Shown here piece by piece: positions 8,530 to 15,691 of a DNA stretch of 25,801 bases. A program made the translations under genes and the position numbers. Under the pieces are notes generated by a model, which made no database searches, was not told where the DNA came from, and worked only from the letters and a program-made list of their open reading frames with translations. Numbering within the stretch: position 1 is the stretch's first letter; every line of letters starts with the position of its first letter. This DNA is from Anaerolineaceae bacterium (lineage in GTDB: Bacteria > Chloroflexota > Anaerolineae > JAAYZQ01). Location: assembly GCA_012514775.1 (NCBI GenBank), contig JAAYZQ010000235.1, positions 1-25,801 of the forward strand, in the 5' to 3' direction.

Positions 8530-9099
8530 GTGCACGAATGGGAAAGCTGGCTAGACAAAGTAGCGGATGAGACGCTGCCCGGGGGCGTGTCGGTGGCGGC
8601 GGTGGCCGGGGCCATGGGCGCCGCCCTGGTGGCCAAGGCCATCCGCGTCACCCTATCGCGGGGCGATCTGCCGCCCGAGGAGCGGCAGCGGTTCGAGGAT
8701 GCGGGCGCCGCGGCGCACAAGGCGCAGCGAGCGCTCGTGGGCCTGTCGGACGACGACGATGCGGCCTACCGCCGCCTGCTGGACACACAGAAGGCGCCCG
8801 ATGACGCCGGCGAGAGCGAGGAGCGCCGCGAGGCCTGGTTGATGGTCACGCACGTGCCCCTCCAGGTGGCCGATGCCTGCCAGGCCCTCCTCCACCACGT
8901 CCTGCCCCTGGAGACGAATTGCCTGCCGGTCGTCCTGGTGGACCTGGAGATCGGCACCCGCCTGCTGCTGGCGGGCCTCGACGGCGGCGTGCGGGCCGGC
9001 CGGGCCAACGTCGAAGCGTGGAAGGCCGAGCTCAAGTCCGATCCCCAGCCGGCTGACCTGACGCGGCGCCTGGAACGGCTGGAGCGCAAGAGACTGTGA
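8530..9099 (+). CDS. Cyclodeaminase/cyclohydrolase-like protein (FTCD C-terminal family)
   Basis: All-helical protein of 189 residues resembling the cyclodeaminase domain of formiminotransferase-cyclodeaminase and FchA, which act on formimino- or methenyl-tetrahydrofolate. The N-terminus WESWLDKVADETLPGG and SVAAVAGAMGAALVAKAIRVTL are the family's signature folate-site helices. The usual GGGS loop reads GGVS here. The middle has the expected DDDDAAYRRLL segment and LQVADACQALL helix. The GTG at 8530 is chosen because GGAGG ends 8 nt before it; upstream ATGs lie in or beside a possible TACAAT box (8505-8510). It is followed 24 bp later by a methyltransferase gene, probably one unit. Activity on formiminoglutamate-derived folate is inference; the hut-family lyase is nearby but on the other strand. 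Confidence 0.78.
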   Translation: MHEWESWLDKVADETLPGGVSVAAVAGAMGAALVAKAIRVTLSRGDLPPEERQRFEDAGAAAHKAQRALVGLSDDDDAAYRRLLDTQKAPDDAGESEERREAWLMVTHVPLQVADACQALLHHVLPLETNCLPVVLVDLEIGTRLLLAGLDGGVRAGRANVEAWKAELKSDPQPADLTRRLERLERKRL

Positions 9100-9123
9100 A
9101 CGGGAAGGGAAGGGAGGCCGGGA

Positions 9124-9912
9124 ATGAGCAACGTTCCCCTGTATGACGCCCTGGCGGCCGATTACGACCGCTTTGTGAACTGGGAGGCGCGCCTGGCCCA
9201 CGAGATGCCCTTCCTGGAAGAGCTCTTTGCCGGGGCCGGGGTGCGCCGGGTCCTGGACGCGGCCTGTGGCAGCGGGCAGCATGCCATCGCCCTCGCCCGG
9301 CGGGGGTTCCAGGTGGTGGGCGCCGACCTCAGCGCGCCCATGGTGGCCCGCGCCCGGGAGAATGCCGCGGCCGCGGGCGTCGACGCGACGTTCGTCGTGG
9401 CCGGGCTGGGAGAGCTGGCTGCCATCGCCCGGCCTGCCGGCTCCGAGTCCCCCTTTGACGCCCTCCTTTGCCTGGGCAACTCGCTGCCCCACCTGTTGAG
9501 CGCCGAGGCCGTGGCCGGCGCCCTGGACGATTTTGCCGCCGTGCTGCGCCCCGGCGGCATCCTGGTCATCCAGAACCGCAACCTGGACCGGGTGTGGACC
9601 AGGCGCGAGCGCTTCATGGGACCCCAGGTCCACAGCGAAGGGGAGGGCCAGTGGCTCTTTGTCCGCTTCTACGACTTTCATCCCTCGACCCTCACCTTTA
9701 ACATGGTGCGCCTGGTGCGGACCGGGGATGGCTGGGTCCAGGACATCGAGTCGACCGAGCTGCGCCCCATTTTCGCCGGCGAGCTGGCCGAGGGGCTGCG
9801 GTCGGCGGGCTTTGGCCAGATGGAGCTCCTGGGCGGCTACGACCGCTCCCCGTTCGACCCCGAAGAGAGCGGCGATCTCCTGGTCGTCGCCCGCAAGGAC
9901 GATCGCGGATAG
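9124..9912 (+). CDS. Class I SAM-dependent methyltransferase
   Basis: Cytoplasmic methyltransferase of 262 residues. The N-terminus YDALAADYDRFVNW leads into motif I VLDAACGSGQHAIALARRG (about 43-61), then the acidic loop VVGADLSAPMVARAREN. FDALLCLGNSLPHL and LRPGGILVIQNRN are motifs III-V. The C-terminal half (VHSEGEGQWLFVRFYDF, FNMVRLVRTGDGW) resembles glycine/sarcosine methyltransferase-like proteins, but the substrate cannot be assigned. GGGAGG lies 6 nt before the ATG. It follows the cyclodeaminase-like gene by 24 bp, hinting at a shared one-carbon theme. A hairpin at 9922-9940 ends the unit. Confidence 0.88.
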   Translation: MSNVPLYDALAADYDRFVNWEARLAHEMPFLEELFAGAGVRRVLDAACGSGQHAIALARRGFQVVGADLSAPMVARARENAAAAGVDATFVVAGLGELAAIARPAGSESPFDALLCLGNSLPHLLSAEAVAGALDDFAAVLRPGGILVIQNRNLDRVWTRRERFMGPQVHSEGEGQWLFVRFYDFHPSTLTFNMVRLVRTGDGWVQDIESTELRPIFAGELAEGLRSAGFGQMELLGGYDRSPFDPEESGDLLVVARKDDRG

Positions 9913-9921
9913 GCGCGGGCA

Positions 9922-9940
9922 GTCCGCCGCTCCGGCGGAC
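9922..9940. terminator. Bidirectional terminator hairpin
   Basis: 8-bp stem GTCCGCCG (9922-9929) pairing with 9933-9940 with a 3-nt loop, lying between convergent stops at 9912 and 9942. Confidence 0.6.
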
Positions 9941-9941
9941 C

Positions 9942-10562
9942 TTATCCCCCGGGGGCCAGGAGCGCCAGCCAGCGCGGATAGCCGTACGAGTCGCCCGCGT
10001 CCATGTGTGGCGGCTCGGCGCCGTCCAGGAACTGCCGGGCGGTGGCCATCAGCGCCTCGGGCAGGGCGCGCCCCTGCCCAAAGGCCTCGAAGCAGATGCT
10101 CCACCAGGCCTGGCCGCCGGCGTATAGCTCCACCATCTCTACCTCGCAGCCCTGGACGGGATAGACGTCAGGGGCGACGGCCGCCGGCGGCTCGTTGCCC
10201 GCTACCCGGTAGCGGGCCAGCCCGCGGTGCTTGTCCACCGGCAGCCAGAACGAGTCGGTGCTGGAGATGCCCGGGGGCTCTGCCTCCGGGTCGGCCAGGG
10301 CAAAGCTCCACTTCTGCCAGCGTTCCAGGACGCCCGTCACCCGGGGGTGCAGGCGCACAAACTCGCCCTGCTGCTGCCGGAGCTTGATCTCTATCCGGCC
10401 CTCGCGCAGCTTGACGCTCTGGGCGTCGCCGGGCAGGCCGAGATAGCGGTCGCGGCGAGGGGCCTGATAGGCCATGCGGCTGCCCCTCGCCTCGAACCAC
10501 GCGCGCACAGCCGCCGGCAGCGGCCCCCGATAAAACCAGCGCACCTCGGCTGTGGCAATCAT
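9942..10562 (-). CDS. Unknown protein, possibly CYTH-like
   Basis: Protein of 206 residues, not confidently recognised. It begins MIATAEVRWFYRGPLP and continues with RRDRYLGLPG, VKLREGRIEIKLRQQ, ERWQKWSF, DSFWLPVDKHRGLARYRV and ELYAGGQAWWSICFEAFG. Alternating charged strands (VKLREG, IEIKLR, KHRGLARYRV, CEVEMVELY) look like a beta-barrel with inward Lys/Arg/Glu, as in CYTH/triphosphate-tunnel enzymes. The N-terminal ExExK motif is not present, so this is a structural guess only. Its ATG is 5 nt after the stop of the upstream lyase gene, and its GGAG site overlaps the last lyase codons, so the two are surely one transcription unit and probably translationally coupled. Confidence 0.72.
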   Translation of the reverse strand: MIATAEVRWFYRGPLPAAVRAWFEARGSRMAYQAPRRDRYLGLPGDAQSVKLREGRIEIKLRQQQGEFVRLHPRVTGVLERWQKWSFALADPEAEPPGISSTDSFWLPVDKHRGLARYRVAGNEPPAAVAPDVYPVQGCEVEMVELYAGGQAWWSICFEAFGQGRALPEALMATARQFLDGAEPPHMDAGDSYGYPRWLALLAPGG

Positions 10563-10567
10563 ATCCC

Positions 10568-12091
10568 CTACTCCAGGCTACCCACGGCTTCTTCCACGGC
10601 TTCCAGGATGGCGCACGAGTGGACGAGGGCCTTCATGCTGTTGTGATCCGGGTAGAGGGGCCGGTCCTCGCCCAGGTGCTCCACGTGCTCGCGGATCACC
10701 TGGCGGGCGACCTGCACCCCCTGGCCGGGGCAAAAGTCACGAAAGTCCAGCGCCTGGGCGCCGGCCATGAACTCGATGCCCAACACGCCGTAGGCATTGT
10801 CCAGGATCTGGCCGTTCTTGAGGGCCGTGTTCATGCCCATGGACACAAAGTCCTCCTGGTCGGCGGCGGCGGGGATGGACTGGATGCTGGCCGGCATCGA
10901 CAGGATGCGCTGCTCGACGATGAGCATGTCGGCCGTGTACTGGCTGAGCATCATGCCCGACATCATGCCTGCGCCTTTGGTCAGGAAGGGCGGCAGCCCG
11001 ACGCTCAGGGCGGGGTTGGTGAGGCGGTTCATGCGCCGCTCCGACATGACGCACACCATGGTGATGGCCGCACCGGCCATGTCCATGGGCAGCGAGACGG
11101 GCGTGCCCTGGAAGTTGGCGCCGGTGAGGGTCAGGCGGTACTCGGGCAGAAAGATGGGGTTGTCGCCCACGCCGTTCAGCTCGATCTCGACCTGGCTGCG
11201 GGCATAGTCCAGCGCGTCGTGGGCGGCGCCGATGACCTGGGGGGAGGAGCGCATGGAATAGGCGTCCTGGACCTTGACCTTGAGCTTGCCGGTGACCAGG
11301 TCGCTGCCGGCGATGCACTTCATGATGGCCCGGGCGCTGCGGATGGCTCCCGGGAATCCCCGCACCTCGTGGAGGCGCTCGTCGTAGGGCTTCATGTTGG
11401 CCAGGAGCGCCTCCAGCGTCATGGCGCAGGCGATCTCGGCCTGCTTCAGCCAGCGGTTCATGTCGTAGAGGTGCAGGGCGCTCATGGCGGTCAGCAGATT
11501 CGAGCCGTTGATGGTCGCCAGGCCGTCGCGGGCCTGCAACCCGGGGATGGGGATGCCGGCGCGCTCCATGGCCTCGCGGCCCTGGAGGCGCTGTCCCTGG
11601 TAATAGGCCTCTCCCTCGCCCATGAGCAGCAGGGCGATCTGCGACATGGGCGCCAGGTCGCCGCTGGCGCCCACCGAGCCCTTCTGGCAGACCACGGGCG
11701 TGACCCCGCGGTTGAGCATCTCGACCAGGGTCATGGTGATCTCGGGCCGGCAGCCCGAGTTGCCGTGGGCGTGGACGTTGATGCGCCCGGCCATGGCGGC
11801 CCGCACCTGCTCGACGGGCACCGGGTCGCCGATGCCGGCGGCGTGGTTGTAGATCAGGTACTTCTGGAACTGCTCTACCTGCTCGTCGGTCAGCACCACT
11901 TCGGAGAATTCACCGATGCCGGTGTTCACGCCGTACATGATCTCGTTGGCCTGGATCTTTTCCTCGAGCATGGCGCGGCAGGTCTTGATGCGTTCCACCG
12001 CGTCGGGGGCAAGCTCGACCTTTTCCCCGTGGCGGGCGATGCGCACCAGCTTTTCCACGGTCAGCCCCGAGCCATCCAGAACGATCGTCAT
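10568..12091 (-). CDS. hutH: Histidine ammonia-lyase family enzyme (MIO-type lyase)
   Basis: Aromatic amino acid lyase of 507 residues, the normal length. The cofactor-forming triad Ala142-Ser143-Gly144 lies in GSVGASGDLAPMS. Tyr53 in YGVNTGIG, the NPIF and QVIGA segments and LSMPAS-QEDFVSMG are also in place. The family deaminates an aromatic amino acid, usually histidine to urocanate, using the MIO group. His83 is present, as in histidine-specific enzymes, but the preceding Ser is Asn (YNHAAGIG). The usual QEDHVS reads QEDFVS, CQPQV reads SSPQV, and EGLALLNGTQ reads DGLATINGSN. Substrate may therefore differ from histidine. No hutU, hutI or hutG is in the window. GAGGAG lies 6 nt before the ATG. 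A promoter is at 12151-12178 and one coupled gene follows. Confidence 0.85.
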   Translation of the reverse strand: MTIVLDGSGLTVEKLVRIARHGEKVELAPDAVERIKTCRAMLEEKIQANEIMYGVNTGIGEFSEVVLTDEQVEQFQKYLIYNHAAGIGDPVPVEQVRAAMAGRINVHAHGNSGCRPEITMTLVEMLNRGVTPVVCQKGSVGASGDLAPMSQIALLLMGEGEAYYQGQRLQGREAMERAGIPIPGLQARDGLATINGSNLLTAMSALHLYDMNRWLKQAEIACAMTLEALLANMKPYDERLHEVRGFPGAIRSARAIMKCIAGSDLVTGKLKVKVQDAYSMRSSPQVIGAAHDALDYARSQVEIELNGVGDNPIFLPEYRLTLTGANFQGTPVSLPMDMAGAAITMVCVMSERRMNRLTNPALSVGLPPFLTKGAGMMSGMMLSQYTADMLIVEQRILSMPASIQSIPAAADQEDFVSMGMNTALKNGQILDNAYGVLGIEFMAGAQALDFRDFCPGQGVQVARQVIREHVEHLGEDRPLYPDHNSMKALVHSCAILEAVEEAVGSLE

Positions 12092-12150
12092 GGTTCACTC
12101 CTCTCTTGGTTGGTTGCGGCAGTGCAAAAGTTTGAAAGAACAGCGATAAG

Positions 12151-12178
12151 ATTGTACCCGAAGTGGTGTAGGATGCAA
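12151..12178 (-). promoter_or_regulatory. Promoter for the lyase unit
   Basis: On the minus strand TTGCAT (12178-12173), 16-bp spacer, TACAAT (12156-12151). Confidence 0.65.
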
Positions 12179-12240
12179 GTTGTGCCGCTTCCGTCGTGCG
12201 CCAAGGGGGCATGGCCATGGCAAAGGGCGCGGCCCCGGGT

Positions 12241-12269
12241 TTGCAGGATTGTACAAGCAGTGGTAGAAT
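12241..12269 (+). promoter_or_regulatory. Promoter for the 113-residue protein
   Basis: TTGCAG (12241-12246), 17-bp spacer, TAGAAT (12264-12269), divergent from the lyase promoter. Confidence 0.65.
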
Positions 12270-12280
12270 TGCAAAAGCTT

Positions 12281-12316
12281 AAAAAGAAGCAGAACCGGTG
12301 TGGTTGTGTCTTCTGC
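12281..12316 (-). terminator. Minus-strand terminator-like hairpin upstream of the lyase
   Basis: On the minus strand GCAGAA (12316-12311), 16-nt loop, TTCTGC (12294-12289), then TTCTTTTT (12288-12281). It would stop antisense transcription from the right before the lyase promoter. On the plus strand the same hairpin lies in the leader of the 12350 gene. Confidence 0.5.
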
Positions 12317-12349
12317 CGTGCTATTCTGTTCGGTGGGCGGATAACTGAT

Positions 12350-12691
12350 ATGGGTAGATACGAATACTTGCGATTGTCGCCATACAGCACCAGCCGGACC
12401 CACACGTTCCTGACCATTGTCACCTCCGATGCCTACGTCGCGGACTATGTCATTGCTCTGGTGAGCAAGTTTGTCCGGCAGATGAGGGTCGTCAGCAAGA
12501 AGGATTTCGGGGACGAGCGATACAGCTACATCCTGCGCCAGCTCGACGGCAAGGATGCCGAGATCCTGGACTGGATCGTCAAGTGGCTGGTCCACCAGGG
12601 CTGGGAGCCCTTTGCCGTTCACCCCCTCAAGGGAGACTGGCGCGAGTTGGTCTACCACTTTAAAAAAGAGTGCTCGGACGTTATCCGCTGA
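12350..12691 (+). CDS. Conserved-looking hypothetical protein, 113 aa
   Basis: Soluble protein of 113 residues, not assigned to a family. It begins MGRYEYLRLSPYSTSRTHTFLTIVTSDAYVADYV and continues VSKFVRQMRVVSKKDFGDERYSYILRQLDGKDAEILDWIVKWLVHQGWEPFAV, ending HFKKECSDVIR. The C-terminal layout, a helix then an HQGWEPFAV strand then YHFKK, resembles the end of DUF4177-type small proteins (GWE-strand followed by FKR). This is only a pattern resemblance. The ATG at 12350 lacks a strong Shine-Dalgarno site (GGGCGG 9 nt upstream). A good promoter at 12241-12269 and a terminator at 12713-12755 bracket it, supporting a monocistronic gene. The frame is open much further upstream only because it runs antisense through the GC-rich lyase gene. 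Confidence 0.7.
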   Translation: MGRYEYLRLSPYSTSRTHTFLTIVTSDAYVADYVIALVSKFVRQMRVVSKKDFGDERYSYILRQLDGKDAEILDWIVKWLVHQGWEPFAVHPLKGDWRELVYHFKKECSDVIR

Positions 12692-12712
12692 GCCCTCACC
12701 AGGCCCCAAAAG

Positions 12713-12755
12713 CGGCGGGCCGGCCCGTGATGGCGACGACGTGACCGGCCCGCCG
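12713..12755. terminator. Bidirectional terminator hairpin
   Basis: Perfect 11-bp stem CGGCGGGCCGG (12713-12723) pairing with 12745-12755, between convergent stops at 12691 and 12761. Confidence 0.65.
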
Positions 12756-12760
12756 GCGTC

Positions 12761-14581
12761 TCAGGCCAGGGAAAAGATGACCGCGCTGTAGGGCGAGACG
12801 TTGACGGCCGCATGGTGGCCCATGCCGTCGCACTCGCCTTCGACGGCATCGACGCTCTGGCTCACCTGGCCGTCGTACTCGGCGTCATAGGCGGCGTGGT
12901 GGCTGTCAAAGCGCATCTCCCACTTGCCGCCCGCGGGAAAGCCGACGACATAGTCAGTCAGGGCGTTGTTGCTCAGATTTGCCACCACCACCACGCTGTC
13001 GCCCGGGCCGCCATCGGACCAACGGTGAAAGGCCAGGGCCCGGGTCTCGACGTTGCAGTGGTGGACCTCCACGTTCTGGCCGGTGAGGCCCTTGCTGATC
13101 CCCTCCAGGTTGCGGCGCAGGGCGATTAGGTCGCGGTAGAGGTGGGTGATGCCCGTCATGCGCTCGGCGTACTCCCAATCCAGGGGCTGCTCGTCCTCGA
13201 ACCAGCGGTCGGTGAGGAACTCCTGTCCCTGGAAGATCATGGGCACGCCCGGCGCGGTAAACACCAGGGCCGCCCCCAGGGTGGAGCGCTTCTTGGCGAA
13301 CCAGTGCTCGCTGTTGTCGGGCCAGATCTCTTCCGGGAGGCGGGCCTTGCCGTTGGCCACCTCGTCGTGCGACTCGGTATAGATGACGCGCTTGAAGGCG
13401 TCGCCTTCGTAGCGGTGCAGGATGGCATCGCGGACCACCTCCACGTTGCGGTCGGCGTCGTCGCCGGCGACGAGGTTGGCGCGCACGGGGTGCACAAAGG
13501 CCGCGTCCCACTGGCTGTTAAAGCCGGCGCCGCCCGCCCCCACGTCCCGCGTGACAAACTCTTCGTCGCGCAGGTCCTCGGCGATGCTGATCTTCCACGG
13601 AAAGCGCTCGCGAATCTCCTCGTGCACCCACTGCATCAGCGACCAGCCGTCGGGCAGGTCGCCTTCCGGATCGCCGGGGGTGCCGTTTACGTGGCGGACG
13701 TAGGCCGTGCCATCCCAGCGCAGACCGTCGATGTGATACTCCTCCATCCACATCAGGGCATTGTCGCGGATGTACTGGCGCACCGGGTCGTAGCCATAGT
13801 TGGGGCGCGTGTCGCCCCAGGGCGTGTTGGCGCGGTCGTCGTTGTAGAAATAGATGCCGCCCAGGCCGTTCTCCTGCCAGCCGTCAAACTGCCACAGGGC
13901 CAGGTCGCCGGGGCCGAGGTGGTTGTAGACCACGTCGAGGATGACGGCGATGCCGTGCCGGTGGGCCTCCAGGACGAACTCTTTCAGGGCGTCGGGGCCG
14001 CCCCAGTCGCTCTCGACGGCAAAGGGCAGGCCCGGGTTATAACCCCAGGAGATGCCGCCGGGGAACTCCATCACCGGCATGAGCTGGATGGCGTTGACGC
14101 CCAGCTCCTGCAGGTAGGGCAACTTCTCGATGGCCGTCAGGAGCGTGCCGCCGCCCGGCCCGGGCTGGGCGTGAAAGGTGCCCACGTGCATCTCGTAGAT
14201 GACCATCTCGTTCCAGGATGGCATCTGGAAGTCGTCGTCGCTCCAGTCGAAGGACCGGTCGTAGACGACCGCGTTGCCCACAGAGTTCGTCACCTGGCGG
14301 GCGTGGGGGTCCAGCCGCTCCAGCCGCTGCTCGCCGTTGGTCAGGACGTACTTGTACTTGTCGCCCGGCCGTACGCCGGGCACGTTCACCGCCCAGAAGC
14401 CGTCCTCCTCGGGCGCGAGGGGGTTCGCCTCGCCGGACCAATCATTAAAATCGCCCATGACGGACACCGACTCGGCGTGGGGTGCCCAGACGCGAAAGGT
14501 GGTGCCGCCCTCGTGGGGAATGGCGCCCATGCCGGGCACCGGCTCGCCCTTCTCATCTGGTCGGGCCTCTTTTGCTGCCAC
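12761..14581 (-). CDS. GH13 alpha-glucan branching-enzyme-like glycosidase
   Basis: Cytoplasmic protein of 606 residues. Residues about 20-110 are a CBM48-type domain (TTFRVWAPHAESVSVMGDFNDW). The GH13 barrel runs from about 125: VVYNH (217-221), nucleophile Asp290 in DGLRWDG, acid/base Glu335 in SIAEDL and third Asp406 in TESHDE. A C-terminal beta domain ends VNVSPYSAVIFSLA. The CBM48-GH13 order and the SHDEVANGK segment fit the 1,4-alpha-glucan branching enzyme/GlgB group. It is shorter than classical GlgB (about 730) and has Trp where those have Val in DGLRVD. Glycogen or alpha-glucan remodelling is inferred; a related hydrolase or trehalohydrolase-like role is possible. The GTG start at 14581 has GGGAGG 5 nt upstream. 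No other glycogen gene is adjacent. Confidence 0.85.
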   Translation of the reverse strand: MAAKEARPDEKGEPVPGMGAIPHEGGTTFRVWAPHAESVSVMGDFNDWSGEANPLAPEEDGFWAVNVPGVRPGDKYKYVLTNGEQRLERLDPHARQVTNSVGNAVVYDRSFDWSDDDFQMPSWNEMVIYEMHVGTFHAQPGPGGGTLLTAIEKLPYLQELGVNAIQLMPVMEFPGGISWGYNPGLPFAVESDWGGPDALKEFVLEAHRHGIAVILDVVYNHLGPGDLALWQFDGWQENGLGGIYFYNDDRANTPWGDTRPNYGYDPVRQYIRDNALMWMEEYHIDGLRWDGTAYVRHVNGTPGDPEGDLPDGWSLMQWVHEEIRERFPWKISIAEDLRDEEFVTRDVGAGGAGFNSQWDAAFVHPVRANLVAGDDADRNVEVVRDAILHRYEGDAFKRVIYTESHDEVANGKARLPEEIWPDNSEHWFAKKRSTLGAALVFTAPGVPMIFQGQEFLTDRWFEDEQPLDWEYAERMTGITHLYRDLIALRRNLEGISKGLTGQNVEVHHCNVETRALAFHRWSDGGPGDSVVVVANLSNNALTDYVVGFPAGGKWEMRFDSHHAAYDAEYDGQVSQSVDAVEGECDGMGHHAAVNVSPYSAVIFSLA

Positions 14582-14736
14582 TCTTGCCTCCCTGTTCTCC
14601 TGGCGTGGATTGACGCGCGGTCGGGAAACGGCCGCCCTTCGATCTTAGCATAAAGATCGGGGGGAAACAGGCGGGTTTGGTTTGAAGAAGCGGCGGCCTC
14701 GGTGGACCGGCGTTGGAATGGCGTTGGCGATAGTCC

Positions 14737-14758
14737 GGCAGGGCATCGCCGCCCTGCC
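14737..14758 (-). terminator. Hairpin downstream of the methyltransferase gene
   Basis: 8-bp stem GGCAGGGC (14737-14744) pairing with 14751-14758, with a 6-nt loop. Further GC-rich inverted repeats follow between 14790 and 14820. It lies in the 253-bp gap after the minus-strand methyltransferase. No clear promoter for the GH13 gene was found in this gap. Confidence 0.45.
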
Positions 14759-14834
14759 CCGGGCGGGCTGATGCCAGGCAAAAGTCTGCGGGCGGAACCC
14801 GCGGCAGGATGTGCCGCCCGTGGCAAGCCAGAGC

Positions 14835-15611
14835 TCAGGGACCGGGCCTGAGCGCCCGCGTGGCGATAAAGGTGGGCATGTATTGGTCCAGGAGGACGTC
14901 CTCCTCCCCGCTATAGTCTTCGTAGAAACCGGCCAGGAGCAGGCCGGCGTCGAGCTGCCCGCCGATCTGATCCTCCAGGGTGTGGCTCCACTCCAGCGGC
15001 TCGCCGGCGCGGCTGCTCTCCCGCACCTCTTCCGGCAGGCTCTCCAGGTCGGAGAAGGGCAGGCTGTAGCGCACCTGCAGCACGCCCTGCTCCCAGAGGC
15101 TCCAGTCAAAGAGGTAGAGCATGGGGTTTGTGAAGCCGGCCAGGAGGGCGCCGCCGGGCCGCAGGACACGGTGCGCCTCGCGCCACACGGGCCGGACGTC
15201 GGGCACAAAGGTGTTGGACACGGGGTGGACGATCAGGTCAAAGCTGGCCGCCGGAAAGGCCGACAGGTCCCTCATGTCGCCCTCTACGATTTCGATCTCC
15301 AGCCCGTCCCTCTCGGCGACCATGCGGTCCTGGTCCAGTTGGCGGGGCGAGTTGTCATAGACGGTGACGCGGGCGCCGGCCGCGGCCAGGATGGGTCCCT
15401 GCTGGCCGCCACCCGACGCCAGGCAGAGCACGTCGCGGCCGGGCAGGGCGGGGAACCACGCCCGGGGCACGGGTTTGGTCGGCGTCAAAAAGATCTGCCA
15501 CTCGCCGCGCCGCGCGGCGGCCGTGACCTCGGGGCTAACCGGCACGGTCCAGCGGTTGCCCTTCTCCACCTGGCGGTTCCAGGCCCGCCGATTGTAATCT
15601 CGAACGTCCAT
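14835..15611 (-). CDS. Class I SAM-dependent methyltransferase
   Basis: Protein of 258 residues. It begins [22 protein letters not shown]. Motif I is [20 protein letters not shown] with the acidic strand end [12 protein letters not shown]. Then come [28 protein letters not shown] and the post-motif [14 protein letters not shown]. The C-terminal part ([27 protein letters not shown]) is typical of ubiE-like small-molecule methyltransferases of unknown substrate. The ATG at 15611 is preferred over 15623 because GGAG lies 6 nt before it. It follows the GTPase gene by 80 bp on the same strand and is probably read from the same promoter. Confidence 0.88.
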   Translation of the reverse strand: MDVRDYNRRAWNRQVEKGNRWTVPVSPEVTAAARRGEWQIFLTPTKPVPRAWFPALPGRDVLCLASGGGQQGPILAAAGARVTVYDNSPRQLDQDRMVAERDGLEIEIVEGDMRDLSAFPAASFDLIVHPVSNTFVPDVRPVWREAHRVLRPGGALLAGFTNPMLYLFDWSLWEQGVLQVRYSLPFSDLESLPEEVRESSRAGEPLEWSHTLEDQIGGQLDAGLLLAGFYEDYSGEEDVLLDQYMPTFIATRALRPGP

Positions 15612-15691
15612 AGGTATCTCCATCCAGCAACTGCGGGGCGCAAGGCCGGGCGCCGTCGTTGGGGCTCGAGCGCATGGCCGCCCCTACGCTC

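Noticed and set aside
8653..10104. 483-codon minus-strand open frame
   Set aside because: Overlaps the cyclodeaminase-like and methyltransferase genes in antisense; composition is that of a shadow.
10619..12349. Long plus-strand open frame in front of the 113-residue protein
   Set aside because: It is antisense to the clear lyase gene, His/Gly/Ala/Asp-rich as expected for a GC-rich shadow frame, and has no family motif. Only the part from 12350 is kept.
13142..14653. 503-codon plus-strand open frame
   Set aside because: Exact antisense of the GH13 gene, which has full catalytic motifs; the plus-strand translation has shadow-like composition.
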